DNA of 64,000 nt, from positions 24,489,283-24,553,282 of the forward strand of contig JAWZYU010000017.1 of the NCBI GenBank assembly GCA_038380435.1, in the 5' to 3' direction. Shown piece after piece: positions 22,551 through 33,690 of this stretch. The DNA is from Ryuthela nishihirai (Eukaryota; Arthropoda; Arachnida; Araneae; Heptathelidae). A model generated the notes under the pieces. That model made no database searches. It saw nothing but the letters and a program-made list of their open reading frames with translations, and was not told the DNA's origin. Both the position numbers and the translations under genes were made by a program. Position 1 is the stretch's first letter. Each line of letters opens with the position of its first letter.

Positions 22551-23217
22551 AGTTTGGGTTGTTTTACCTCTGAGCAGCACTTTTTTTGCACACAATGAGC
22601 TAAATGGCCAGATCACAAGGACCCTGAGGGCTCAGAAAAGGTTGGGGAGGGGACCCACTGAACAGCTGTTGGGAGTCAAATGGTAGACACTTGTCAAGGC
22701 TATTTAGTGTTTTCTTCAATGCACACAGATTATGGCTCTCCTGCACACAGAGCCATGGTTTAATGCCCCCATCTGACAGACAGCAGCCCTTCCAAGCCCA
22801 TCAATGTCCCCTATTGACTGAGGGTAGAGTAGAGAGTTTTGTGGAGATAAATCTCAAAGCTGGTCCAGGTGGATGCAGTTGCTTTACCTCTGAGCAGCAC
22901 TTTTTTGCACACAATAGACTAAATGGTCAGGTCACATGGAACTCGAAAGGTTATTGGGAGAAAGATGGTAGCCTCCCGTCAAGGCCATCCAGCATGTTCT
23001 TTAACATACACAGGGTATGACTCACCTCATATGGGGCCATGACTTAATGTCACATCAGATAGGCGATGGCCTTTCTAAGCCTATCGGTGTCCCCTACTGA
23101 CCGTGGGCAGGTGAGTTTTTGCAGAGATAAATCTCAATGCTGACCCAGTTGGGAGTCAAACCTGAAAACTGCAGATTATGAGCCAGGCATACTACCTACT
23201 GAGCCACCCTTGCCCCA
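22551..23217 (-). mobile_element. SINE A head-to-tail dimer with target-site duplication
   Basis: On the minus strand a complete monomer (23,217 to 22,879, with tRNA-like head at the gagccacccttgcccc end) is followed directly by a second monomer (22,878-22,551) that lacks the tRNA head. The pair is flanked by an 11-bp direct repeat ttgattgtcat at 22,540-22,550 and 23,218-23,228. Both monomers carry the shared ctctgagcagcactttttt tail block. A single flanking duplication implies the dimer inserted as one unit. Confidence 0.85.
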
Positions 23218-23520
23218 TTGATTGTCATGGGTTAGATCTATCCCTTCTTAAAGTTTGTTAAATAATAACTTGAAGTTTAATGTGAAGTTAGGATGATCCT
23301 GAAAATTTGTAAGTTGTGATAGACTTATTTTTCTTTTGATCTTTCTTCATTTAACTCTAGTATTTGAGATAGAATAGTTTAGATTTAGACAGTGTTATTC
23401 TTATGGTTCAAAATGTTTCAAATTGTAAATAAGTAACTTTCATCTTATTGAAATTTAAGTGGTTGTCACTTATTTGGCCATGGACCTAAAATAGCAAGCT
23501 CACATTATTAAAAAAATAAG

Positions 23521-23706
23521 CCTCTCAAGCAGCTGCTTGCCACAGAGGTCTGACAGCAGCCTGCCAGTTTAATACACCATTGTAGAAGGTCTGTGAGGAT
23601 AGTGGGACTTCAGCAGAAAAACAACATCCATGCTTTACCCAGGGCTTTAACCCAGGTCCCTTAGATCAGCAGCCAAGAATGTTAACCACTCATCCATGGG
23701 ATGACA
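23521..23706 (-). mobile_element. SINE B, full-length
   Basis: From the ctcaagcagctgcttgccac tail block at left to the tRNA-like head at right (degraded; ttaaccactcatccatggg). Body order matches the other copies. The B box is altered, so it is an older copy. Confidence 0.82.
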
Positions 23707-23799
23707 TGCTCAGATTAGGTCAAATTTATAATTTTGGATAAACCTTAAAATCAAGTGGCTGACTGCAGAAAATTTTTCTTTTATTCAGTTATTCCAGGA

Positions 23800-24162
23800 T
23801 TGATGGTTTTCTTCTGAGTGGCAGTTTTTTGCACACAATGGGCTAAATGACCAGGTCACAAGGGCCCTGAAGGTTCAGATAAGATTGGGGGAGGGGATCA
23901 CTGGAACAGCTGTTAGAAGACAGATGGTAGCCTCCCACCAAGGCCATCCAGCATGTTCTTTAATGTGAACAGGATATGTCTCTCTCACACACAGGCCATT
24001 GCTTAACATCCCATCTGACAGACAGCAGCCTTTCCAAGCCCATCGGTGTCTCCTACTGACTCTGGGCAGGGCAGGAAGTTTTGTGGAGATAAATCTCAAT
24101 GCTGACCCAGCTGGGACTTAAACCTGGGAACTGGTGCACTACCAACTGAGCCACCCGCAGCC
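23800..24162 (-). mobile_element. SINE A with target-site duplication
   Basis: A full SINE A with its tail at left (gtggcagttttttgcacac) and head at right (gagccacccgcagcc). It is flanked by a 15-bp duplication with one mismatch: tcagttattccagga at 23,785-23,799 and tcagttactccagga at 24,163-24,177. Part of the tRNA-like head (before the A box) is reduced. Confidence 0.88.
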
Positions 24163-24177
24163 TCAGTTACTCCAGGA

Positions 24178-25639
24178 GCAAAGCAAATAGTCATTATACT
24201 GATTCATAAAAATCAGTTTCATAGTGATAAAGGCTTTCTCTGTCATTTTTGTTTCCTCTATTTTAATTTTACTCATCTTATTCTACTTTTTAGAAATATT
24301 ATTTTACATCTTACTTCTTTGTACACTGTTAAACATAAATAATCAAAAGTACAAACCACAGTCTGCAGAATTAAATTAAAATTACTCTATAAACATTGTA
24401 GGTGCTATACTATCATGTGGTATACAGAAAATATTGACTACCATCATTCTAACTACTGGAATGGACTGAGAAATGAACAATACACCATACTTATCTGTAA
24501 GAAAGATAAGTTACTAAAAACATTCACAAATTTTTTACTTTTATATGCTTTTCCTAACTAGAGTGAAATTCAATAACTGTAATATTTAAATAAATAAACA
24601 AATACTGGCAGAACTGCAGTTTTCAGTGCTCAGGTACCATTTTTCTTTAACACAACATAATGATACATTGTACTTTGATGGAATGTCTGACATCTGGATT
24701 CTTAGTAGCAACTGATGTTAGTAAAAAAAAATTCCCCTGAAGTATTATACAAAAGCCATCTCTCCAAATTACTTCCATAAAAATAAAACACTAAATGTAC
24801 AATTTGAACTGATAAAAAAAAATACATTGAAATATAAAATTATAAAAAATATCCAACTTCATATAAGTTTAACCAATCTAAAAATCTTATTACTAGCATG
24901 AAGAGACTGTACATTAAGAATATGCTGAATAAAGAATTTAATGATAAAAACAGATTACTAATGAAAGTTTTCCCTGCAGTTTAAAGAAAACAAAAAATAA
25001 TCTTGTTGGAGACAACCAATTTAAACAGAATATACTGCTACATGCACAGGCAACCACACCCCCGCTATACAAAAATGTGACAATGTCATCAAAATAGCAT
25101 CCACTTCCAAAAATACATAGGTTCATTTGGAGAATACCTCAGCTAAAACATAGACATGAATATTACAAATACCACTGCGCAACATTTCCATCTCAACATA
25201 ACAGAAACTAAACATTTGGTGTATTCGCACTTCATATAACAAAATAATGCAACTAATATTTTACACAGACTCTTGAAAATTTATAAACATTTCCCCTTAG
25301 TTCTATTCATAGTATTTCTGTAGAATTTTTATGATTCCAAATTATATTAGAAAATGTGTATTTTTAAGAAAATACACATTTATATAATAAATAATGTAAT
25401 AAAAAATAAATAATCTGTGACAACTATAACAGAAAAAAAATTTTTTTCATTCCCTTGTTAGGATATTGGTTAATTTTTCCAACACAATTATTTTATATTA
25501 TTCTTGGGGAGAAAAGCTTTTATTTACTTATTTACTTTTACCTTTTTAAACAATGTAAAAACTGTCTGTGTTTCTTTAAATAATATAAAGATATCTGTAT
25601 ATAAAGAATAACAACTAAATTCTGCTCTTCAAAGATACT
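24178..25639. other. Intronic sequence with a perfect hairpin
   Basis: AT-rich phosphatase intron 1 without genes. It contains a 13-bp perfect stem with a 4-nt loop at 25,352-25,381 (aaatgtgtatttt / aaaatacacattt). Part of it resembles a sequence near 22.0 kb. Confidence 0.45.
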
Positions 25640-26020
25640 TTGCTATTGAGATATTTTACCTCTGAGTGGAACTTTTGTGCACAAAATGTGCTAAAAGGCC
25701 AGGTAAAAAGGACTTCAAGGACAGAGAGCTTAGTAGCAAAAGGGAAGCCATTAGATATTCTGCTATGAGTTAAATGTGAGCTTCCATTAAGATCACCCAG
25801 CTTGTTAACATGCATATGGTATGCTCTCCTGCATTGGGATCCATGATTTAACATCCCATCTGGTGGACAATCCAAGACCTTTCCAAGCTCAGTGGTGCTT
25901 ACTTCCTCACTGAGGGCATAATGGGCACAGCAGAGATATAATCTTAGTGATGGCATTATTGGGACTTGAACCAGAACATCAGATTATAAGCCTGGCACAT
26001 TATCAACTTGGCCAATCCAT
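25640..26020 (-). mobile_element. SINE A, old copy
   Basis: Tail block (ttttacctctgagtggaact) at left and a strongly diverged tRNA-like head at right (gcctggcacattatcaactt). The central block aagacctttccaagctcagt is recognisable. It is among the most diverged SINE A copies. Confidence 0.72.
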
Positions 26021-26896
26021 ACCCTTTTTCCTACTGAGAAAAGTATCAAGAGTGAAATTTCCTGTTACATCAGTGTTCCATCATAAGTAGATATGAAAGG
26101 AAGAAAACAAAGTGGGGAGAAGTTATCATGAAGTTCCTCTTCACATACTATCATGTAGGTCTGCAAAACCTTATTGACATATATTAAGAGTCTAAAAAAT
26201 GATTTTTATTATAAAAGCAAATATGGAAAATCCTTATATGTTGCTGTTGCATATATTTTAGTTTCAGATGCCACTTTTTGCTCTGCAACAATTCAGAATA
26301 CTGTTCAATAGTACAAACCAAAATTTGTGACAGTGGAATTTGTATTTTTTGCTGTCTAAAGATGCATTCAACAAGTCATTGCAAATCATAGCTGATTTAG
26401 TATTTGCACAATATAGTTAATTTTTATTTTATCAAAAGCTGTAACAGCTTTTCAAAAAAAAAAATGTAAAATAAAATTTTTGAGAGGAGTGATATTTACC
26501 AATGCTTAGATTAGGAAATCTTTGACCTGGCAACTCTACAAACTTGTTAAAATGCAAAAGGTATAGTTCATAATATTGTTCATTGAACACCCTACAGTAA
26601 GACTTGAAATCAATTCTTCATAATTTGTCTTAATTCCCATAGGGGGTTTATTGCAGAGAAAAACTACATTTTATTTACTTAAACGTTTTTAATTGTTTAA
26701 TTTTGATATTTAGGGCTAACTGACTGCTCTGCATTTTAACTGTTTTTGTAGGCAGTTTTGGAATACTGTCTTCCATCTTAGGCAATTATAATCAATATAT
26801 ATGGTTAACAATGAACAACACGTTTCTATAATCTTATAATTGAAAGACGATTTTTTATACTGAATAATAAAAAAAAGTAATCAACTCGTTACATAC
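26021..26896. other. Phosphatase intron 1, part next to exon 1
   Basis: AT-rich intron between the exon 1 donor and the old SINE A. No repeat family or exon was recognised. Confidence 0.45.
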
Positions 26897-26995
26897 ATGG
26901 AAATCCACTTCATACAAGTCTTTCGCTACTTTCCTTTGTACTTCTAAAGATTCCACATGGTTTAAGAAATTCTTTAGAATAGTTTTTAGTGACAT
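26897..26995 (-). CDS. PEST-family protein tyrosine phosphatase, first coding exon with start codon
   Basis: Read on the minus strand, ATG at 26,995-26,993 opens 33 codons ending phase 0 at a donor (gtatgt, 26,896-26,891). The peptide starts MSLKTILKNFLNHVE and ends DLYEVDFH. This resembles the N-terminal helix of PTPN12/18, where a short helix precedes the catalytic core. The start is supported because an in-frame TGA lies 21 codons upstream (27,058-27,056) with no other in-frame ATG between. The preceding bases (caaa) give a purine at -3. The promoter should lie to the right, toward 27.1-27.5 kb. No protein evidence is available here, so the 5' UTR limits are unknown. Confidence 0.85.
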
Positions 26996-27497
26996 TTTGT
27001 TATCTGACAAGCATGTCAAAACATCGATAAAAGCAATAACATTGTAAAGAAGATGTCAGCTGGCAAAATACACTTCATACACTACATACTGTATGGGAAA
27101 TAAAATTACTGATGCCACACATAGCATAATAACGAACTTCGTAACCAATGATAAATGAAAGTAATACGTGATGAATGAATCGGTTCATTTATTGAATTAA
27201 AATTTCAAGATATCATTATAACGGTTACATTTCGACTCATTTTACACAAATGGCCACATGGAAATTTTAATTTTAATATCTGTGACAACTATAACAGAAT
27301 GTTCTTTATTTTAATTGTGTAATGAGTCCCTATATCAGAATGATACTGTCCTGTGGGTACTGTCTATTCTGGAAGTACGTTGTATTAAAGGATTTTGGCC
27401 TTATTCAAGAAACAAAAACCATCTGAAAGCTAAACTTCTAGTGGGAATGGAGGGAGGAGAAAACGTGAAAAAATTCGATAGAAGTGAAATAAAAACT
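26996..27497 (-). promoter_or_regulatory. Probable 5' UTR and proximal promoter of the phosphatase gene
   Basis: This interval lies directly upstream of the phosphatase start codon and is bounded on the right by a SINE B copy at 27,498. No repeat-family match was recognised, which is notable in such a repeat-rich window. No convincing TATA box could be assigned in this AT-rich sequence. The promoter role is inferred from position only. Confidence 0.35.
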
Positions 27498-27665
27498 CTC
27501 AAGCAGCTGCTTATCATAGAGGTCTGACAGGAGTCTGTCAGCTTTATAAGCCATGGAGAAGATCTCTGAAGAAGGCGAGACCTCCGCAGAAAAATAACAC
27601 AAACGTTCATGCCTTAAGCCTTAACCAAGGTTATAACCCAGGTCCCTTTAATCAGTAGCGAAGCG
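27498..27665 (-). mobile_element. SINE B upstream of the phosphatase gene
   Basis: The tail block (ctctcaagcagctgcttatc) is at left, and the body is diverged. A short internal duplication (gccttaagccttaaccaagg) precedes the weakly kept B-box region. The head is degraded. Confidence 0.75.
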
Positions 27666-27722
27666 TGCGATTCTACCTTTTATTTCATCTTAAAAAAAAC
27701 TTATCAAAAGTAAGTAAATATA

Positions 27723-28332
27723 CAGTCGAACTTCCTTGTTATAGCGAGCACGGAAATAATGAGATCACGACTATAATGAGCAAAAAGCCATAATGATTTT
27801 AATTTACAAGTATTTCCATACAGTTGCTAACTTTTATAATGAGCTTACTACACGGATATACCGTACAAATATTGGTAAATATGGAAACATGCAAACATTT
27901 TTAATTGCTTGGGTAGTCGGAAATAGTACCGAATTCTTGGAATAGATAAAACCACCCGCATCAGATAACGGGCTGGTTTATGAACAAACATTGTCCTTGG
28001 GGACCGTTCCCACTCTACCTACCTCTCCTGCACAGAATAAGGAAGAAATTCTAACTAATCTGGGCCTCTCCTGTGTCTAGTCTTTGGCCCTGTTACCCCA
28101 CTTTACCGAAACACCGCCACTTTAGAATGAACCCTTCCGTTGAAAAGGTTCTAATAACAAAAGAAAGTGTCTCTCGATTGGTGAAAAACTCGAAACTAAA
28201 AGAAAATTGAGAATTAAAAATATAGGTGATTTAGCTCATTACCCTAGATGCTCATTACTAATATAGGGAGTAATTGTTATAACGAGGAAATTTTGTCGGT
28301 CCCGAGGGGCTCGTTATAACCAAGTTCCACTG
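27723..28332. mobile_element. pogo/Tigger-like MITE, 610 bp, with TA target duplication
   Basis: Inverted ends: left CAGTCGAACTTCCTTGTTAT, right GTTATAACCAAGTTCCACTG, which on the other strand reads CAGTGGAACTTGGTTATAAC. It is flanked by TA on both sides (27,721-27,722 and 28,333-28,334). CAGT-GAAC-TTATA-CGAGC ends are a known pogo/Tigger MITE type. The interior has further ataatgagc motifs and no transposase frame. It lies in the intergenic region between the two divergent genes. Confidence 0.85.
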
Positions 28333-28955
28333 TATTTATTTACTTTTGTTAAAGCTGATAATTAGATGTAAGTAAAACTCTTAAGATGTAACGTTAAAAA
28401 CATATTAATCTACACCAAAATTCGTTTCTTAAATTTTATTCTTACAAATATTTTTCCATCGTAGTAGTCGGGAGTGTACGGTCTCTCTCTATGTGTGTAC
28501 TCTGAATATATGTCTGTTTAGAACACTCAGAAATTTAGGAGATAGCGAAAAAGTTCATCAGTTTTTTTTAATGTCTAAGCAGACCAACCTAATTATTAAA
28601 ATATATAGTAAATATTTCCTGTTTCAGAACGAGTTCTCGTTACTGCTACTCTCCTGCAAGCCATTCAGAAGGAAGATTAAATGAGGGCATGTCGTCCGGA
28701 TCATAGAGTAAGTAGAGCTCCAAAATTGAGAAATACAGATTAAAAATTTAATTTGTCCAATACTAAATAAAGTAAAACTACTTTTTTTCCATCTTACACT
28801 TTTGTATATTTTCCTTTTATTATATCCGTAAGGAAGACAATGCATATTCACATTCACTATAGCTGTCTGTGTTCGGTCTTAACTACCAGCAGAGGCAGAA
28901 CTAAGAAAACGAAGTGACTACTCGTTGGAAAGAGCATTAAACTGTAAGAGAATCG
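28333..28955. other. Intergenic sequence without recognised features
   Basis: Mixed-composition intergenic DNA to the right of the MITE. The small open frames (28,493-28,684; 28,624-28,857) have no recognisable domain and no support. Confidence 0.35.
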
Positions 28956-29200
28956 TTAACTGCCGCTCCTAAAAAATGTAAACAGGCTGACCTTCACCAC
29001 TGGTCCTTGTGATCTAGTCAGTGAGCAGAGTGAGCATAATAAAATGTCGCTCAGAGGACAAACAATTGGTGAAACCCAGAAGAAATAATCATTCGAAGTG
29101 TTTGGGGCATGAAAAAAAGAGAGATAACAGCTCTTTTGTTAGGTGCGATGATGTCAAGATTTGAAGGTGACGGAAAAACTTATAATTATTGAGTTGCTGA
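28956..29200 (+). mobile_element. Possible Tc1-like transposase N-terminal remnant
   Basis: Around 29,044 a broken frame reads MSLRGQTIGETQKK and, after stops, fragments resembling the start of a Tc1-type helix-turn-helix region. The assignment is weak. It lies next to a transposase C-terminal fragment on the opposite strand. Confidence 0.3.
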
Positions 29201-29249
29201 AATACACTCATGAGTAATAACATTATGATCTCCAGCTCAATAGCGAGTA

Positions 29250-29660
29250 GGGCTGCCATTCGCAGCTATATCCGTTTGCATCCTGCATGGGATTGACTAC
29301 ATTAGACATCAGAACATATCTTCAGGCATTCTGTAGCTGCTGGACAGAATGATATCCCAAAGTTCAGCAAAAGAACGGGGCAGTGGCGTGGAACAGTGAG
29401 TGCGGTAGCACTGCATCCCACAAATGTTCGATGGAATTCATGTAGGGAAAATTTGGCAGTCAGGGAAGCCATGAGATGATTGGACATGATCCTGAAACCA
29501 TTCCTGCACAATGCTGGCCTTGTTGCATGTGGCATTGTCCTGCTAAAAGAGTCCAGTGTCATCTTATACATGGTCAACGTATACCACGCAACCACGGATG
29601 TTGATGTATAACTGGATGGTGCACTTCCGATAAGATCAATGCTAAGGAAAAGTGTCAGCT
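29250..29660 (-). mobile_element. Tc1/mariner-type transposase fragment
   Basis: On the minus strand near 29,555-29,480 one frame reads LFQQDNATCNKASIVQEWFQ. This matches the QDNA-P-C-H-x-A motif around the second catalytic Asp of Tc1-like transposases (Pro-Cys-His is changed). Downstream codons fit the region leading to the third acidic residue, but with stops. No terminal repeats were found. Confidence 0.6.
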
Positions 29661-30004
29661 TTCAAAATTTATGTTGCCACCATTGAACGATCCAATATTA
29701 CGCCTGCGTGACGGTCACAATTTAACGTTATTTTAAGCTTTTTTTCTTTGGCAAATAATCTATAGCATTAATAATCATAGTTCTTTATGATTTAATATCG
29801 ACATCGCCATTGTTTCCGTGATATGTAAAAGTAGTAATAATCAGGGAAAAGCAAATAAATCCAATAGTTTTTTCAGGTCAGAGTGTCAATATGATTTCCC
29901 GCATCGTTAGTTTAGTTAACATAAAACTATTTGAATTCATTTACTAATCAATTATTTCAACATTTTATTAGGAATTTATAACAATTCTTCTGTTGAGATC
30001 TCTC

Positions 30005-30095
30005 CTTCATTACAGACCTTCTCTATGATGTATGAACGTCGAGGTTCCTATTTCACACTGTGGAAAGCAGCTGCTTGAGGAGCATTTGTTAGTCA
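30005..30095 (+). mobile_element. SINE B, 3'-end fragment
   Basis: Diverged body (cattacagaccttctctatg) followed by the gtggaaagcagctgcttgag end block. The head is missing. Confidence 0.55.
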
Positions 30096-30427
30096 GTTCC
30101 TATGTTCATGAGGTAATCTGAGTGAAGGCTGGTAAAATATATTTATTGAGTAATCTCAGTGAAGGGTGGTAAAATATAGTTCATTTGGCTTTCGAAAAGC
30201 TCATTTGGGGAAAAATTCCATTTCTGCTTGTTATTACTTTTTAAAAATTATCAGCCATATTTTTTATTACTATCATGAACGAAATAATAACTCATACTGC
30301 TTTCAGCTTGTTTTCCTAATACCGTGTTTCATTCACCTTCGTACAATAGAATATATAGAGTGAGCAACCGCTGTGTTACAGCACCCTCACCTTTAGCACC
30401 TCTGAAGCTAAAGTAAACTCATTAATG

Positions 30428-30792
30428 CCCGCCTTTTACATGGCCGCCAGCATGTAAAGTAAAGGCAATCATCTAGCGCGTCTTTACTTAGTATTGTGTT
30501 TACATGCTTTGATAAACAAAGGAGTTTAAATTTTCATTAAATTATAGTATGAAACAAAATATTTGCTTTCAATGAAGTCTAAAAATAACGCGATCTTTTA
30601 AATGGTGGTTTTTCTTTTTTTTTTTTTATTAAATACAATATTTTTATAGGCTATTAAAAGTCAACTAACATGACTGATTGGATTTTATCCTAAGAAAGTA
30701 AACTTGACGTAATTAAAAAAAAAGAAAAACTCTTACGTACTTTGGCATAGCGCGTTAATGCCCATACTTTACGGCGATCATGTAAAGGGTGG
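30428..30792. mobile_element. Possible MITE with imperfect inverted ends
   Basis: The left end cccgccttttacatggccgc and the right end gcgatcatgtaaagggtggg are imperfect inverted repeats. Both ends also carry ttaatgccc and gcgcg motifs and local palindromes (tttacatg...catgtaaag). The interior is AT-rich and non-coding. No target duplication was identified, so the class is open. Confidence 0.4.
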
Positions 30793-30849
30793 GAAAAAAC
30801 ATCGTTCAAATTGCTTCAACTTTCGAAACCGGTTTAGCACTCTATCTAC

Positions 30850-31140
30850 TTTACCCAGTTGGACAGGAGTCATTCAATCAGTAGTATTCCAGGCATGTAA
30901 TCTGCAGTGCCAGTGTTGAGATTTGTCTATATGGTAGCATCCACTCTACCCTCCATCAGAAAAGGAATACTAATGGGCTCGAAAAGTCACCTTCCTTCAC
31001 ATGGGACATTGGATTGAGCAGTGCAGAAGTCATATTTTTATATTTATACTCTCTGCATGTTAAAAATGCAGGATGACTTCCATCTTCTCCTATTAGCTAT
31101 CCATTAAGTCTCCTTCCCCCAACCTCTCCTCTAAGCCCTT
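30850..31140 (+). mobile_element. SINE A, old copy next to a LINE
   Basis: Head at left is degraded (attcaatcagtagtattcca). The body retains cagtgttgagatttgtctat and atgggctcgaaaagtcacct, and the tail is lost. It abuts a LINE 3' end on the other strand at about 31,142. Confidence 0.6.
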
Positions 31141-31141
31141 G

Positions 31142-31895
31142 TCACCATCATCCTCATCATCCTCAAGCAGCCATGGACCAGACTGGAGGTAACCAGACCG
31201 TGCAATTTAGTTCTCCAAGCATATCTGTCCTGAGCTACATCTACTGCATCTGGCGGTCCTGTTTCACATTGTCTGCCCACCACATCCTAGGTCTTCCCTT
31301 CTTTCTGAGGCCTTCAGGCTTACTGTTCATAACCCTATTCGTCAATCTATAATTATCCATGGGCAACATGGCCAAACCAACGGAGTCTCTCTTTGCACAA
31401 TATGCGGTTCAAAGGAGGTTGCTGACTCCTTTGCCTAACCTCATCATTAGTTACAACCTAATGCCCAAGATACTGCGTAAGCATCTAGAATCAAAAGCAT
31501 CCAGTTTCCTGTTATCTTGTTTACACAGCGTCCAAGTTTCACTATCATAACTAACCCTAGAAAGAGCCAAACTATTATACAGTCTAATTTTAGTCTTTAG
31601 GTGTATATGCCTATTTCTCCACACTCTCCATAGATTCTTAAAAGTCCCGGCAGCAATCCCTATTCGTCTGTTAATCTCATGCCGCACATCACCAGTATCT
31701 GTTACATAGCTCCCAAGAAAATTAAACTGTGACATCGGCTCAAGACTGCAGACATTCAGATTAACTGAATCACAGCCTTCCAGACCAATTTTCATCACTC
31801 TAGTTTTCTCTCTGTTTATAACCAAACCTACTCTACTACAAATCTGAACAGCTCGAATGAAAGAGTTCATCTCATCAACATCATTTGTCAAAAGC
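31142..31895 (-). mobile_element. LINE (RTE-like), 3' part of a split copy
   Basis: Minus-strand LINE from just after the YADD region to the 3' tail (catcatcctcatcatcctca at left). It encodes EMNSFIRAV, LGSYVTDTGDVRHEINRR and RVSYDSETWTLCKQDN blocks with some breaks. The remainder of the same copy resumes at 33,239, beyond a 1.34-kb insertion. Confidence 0.88.
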
Positions 31896-32011
31896 ATTGA
31901 GGTAATATTACTAGAGACAGGACTGGCAACAGACGCCATGAACACGTACAGATGTTAAGCCTAGTAGATAGTGAGGAGAAAGTTGGGTGCTTTTAATAAG
32001 TGAACAGTGAA

Positions 32012-32082
32012 ATGCCTACTTCATGCTCCGCGTATGGATGCAAAAATAAATGCTGTAAAGGAAGTAATTTGACATTTCATAG
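32012..32082 (+). CDS. THAP-type zinc-finger first exon (host or P-element-like)
   Basis: ATG at 32,012 opens MPTSCSAYGCKNKCCKGSN and then LTFH before AG|gttagt at 32,083. The start MP-x-x-C-x-A-x-G-C and the F-H-R run about 20 residues in are the entry signature of the THAP domain, a C2CH zinc finger that binds DNA. THAP genes commonly break their first exon right after FHR(F). Without splicing the frame stops at TGA (about 32,120). THAP domains occur in host regulators and in P-type transposases. No second THAP exon (the C-x2-H half) was found in the window. Confidence 0.6.
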
Positions 32083-32794
32083 GTTAGTAGTTTGCGAAAA
32101 TTACAAGATGTGTTCTTTATGATAAATTAAAAACTGAAATTGTTAAACTAAGGAATTTTAAAATAAAGGGTTGTCAGCTTTTCAATATACCTTTCTGTCT
32201 AAGTCGAATGTAGTTCACGAATTTTTTAATATATGAAACCAATAATGTTTGCATATGTAAAGTAGGTGATTTAAAGCCTGAATTGACATGAAAGTAAAAG
32301 AATGTTTTCGTACATTTTATTGCAATAAGAAATATTAAGCATATGGCATTAAATTTATGAGACGTCTGCTTTGCATTTTTTATTTTGCCAAAGTGTATTA
32401 TTTTTTTGGTAACATATTATATATTGTGAAAGCTTATAATATTTGGGTTTTTTTATATCATGGAATTAAATTCTGTCAATTATTGGGAGGAAATTTGATT
32501 TCCTGCTTCAGAATTAAAAAAAAGTTTACATACTCTGATTATTTCTTTCAATTTTTAACAAAAATTAATATTTTTTTAATGAAAGAAGAAAATAAATGTG
32601 ACTTTTCATGTTTTTTTCATTTTTAAATGAGACGCTGATTTGCACTATTAAGGTCTATAAATTTTGAGGGCTTTCGCTTAAATTGAATGATTTGATCATG
32701 TATTAGATTTTAAAATATGGTTACCATTGTTCCTGTTTTAAACGGGCTCAAATTAAAGTCTGCTAAGTTTACAGTCAATTTAGTTCAGCTGCCA

Positions 32795-32890
32795 TCCTCT
32801 CAGACCTTCTATTCTGGCATATTAACTGACAGGCTCCCGTCAGACCTCTGTGGGAAGCAGCTGCTTGAGGAGGTATTTACTTATTTATTT
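32795..32890 (+). mobile_element. SINE B, 3'-half fragment
   Basis: From gccatcctctcagaccttct to the aagcagctgcttgaggaggt block and a TTTA tail. The head is absent. It lies inside the insertion that splits the LINE. Confidence 0.8.
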
Positions 32891-33238
32891 TTTAATCACA
32901 TATTAAGAACATATCGAATTTTTTTTAATTTTCATACAAAACCTCGATTTGAAAGAGAAGCAGTTTCCAGCGTCTTCGTTTTTCATCCGATATAAATCAG
33001 TAAGTATGTATTAATTAAATCTATTTTGCTTTAATTACTACACTGAAATAACCTCATTGAAATAAAAAACAAAAAACAGCAAAGTTCTGCCTCATTTAAA
33101 TCATTTGTTAAGCATTTTTAGCCTTCATCGTTGTACGCAGCCAATTCGCAAGGCATCATGGGTATCATTCCTCACTAAGCAGTCGGCAGACACAGCCGTC
33201 TGTGATCATGGCGATCAATGCTATGGGAATCGGAGTCC

Positions 33239-33690
33239 TAAATCATCAGCATAATCTAAATCAGAAATTTTCGGACCATTTAAGGCCAAAATCTTTCCAT
33301 TGCAGAGAATTTCGCATAGCATAATCAATAACCAAACTAAAGAGAAAAGGAGACAGAATGCACCCTTGTCGAACACCAGAAGTAATGCTAAACCAATTGC
33401 TACCTTACCAACTCTCACACACGACTCAGTGTTATTATAGAGAGCTTTCATTATGTTAACTAACTTGTCAGGTATACCATATGATCTCACAATCAACCAC
33501 AAATTATATCGATTGATAGAGTCGAAAGCCTTTTTGAAATCAACAAAGCTAGCAACCAAAGGTTTCTGAAACTCTAAACATTTCCCTAGAATCTGCCTGC
33601 CTAAGTGAAAATATCTGATCCATACATCCCCTACCACTTCTGAATCCACATTTCTCATCACATAATGGCCTGTCAACCAGATTCTAAATT
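33239..33690 (-). mobile_element. LINE (RTE-like), RT part of the split copy
   Basis: Minus-strand RT region encoding FVDFKKAFDSINRYNLWLIV and DLDYADDLG, then breaking at the insertion point (33,239). It includes one frameshift. The 5' end of the fragment (33,690) lies in the middle of the RT, so the copy is also 5'-truncated. Confidence 0.88.

Larger units (their letters stand above)
31896..33238. mobile_element. 1.34-kb insertion splitting a LINE, carrying the THAP exon
   Basis: The minus-strand LINE fragment ending at 31,895 and the one starting at 33,239 are consecutive in the LINE. The intact copy at 42.2 kb reads caaaagggctaaatcatc across this point. Only about two LINE bases are lost and no clear target-site duplication is visible. 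The inserted DNA has the THAP first exon near its left end, a SINE B tail (32,795-32,890) and otherwise AT-rich unrecognised sequence. It could be a non-autonomous P-like element, a Helitron-like capture or a repair filler. Confidence 0.5.
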
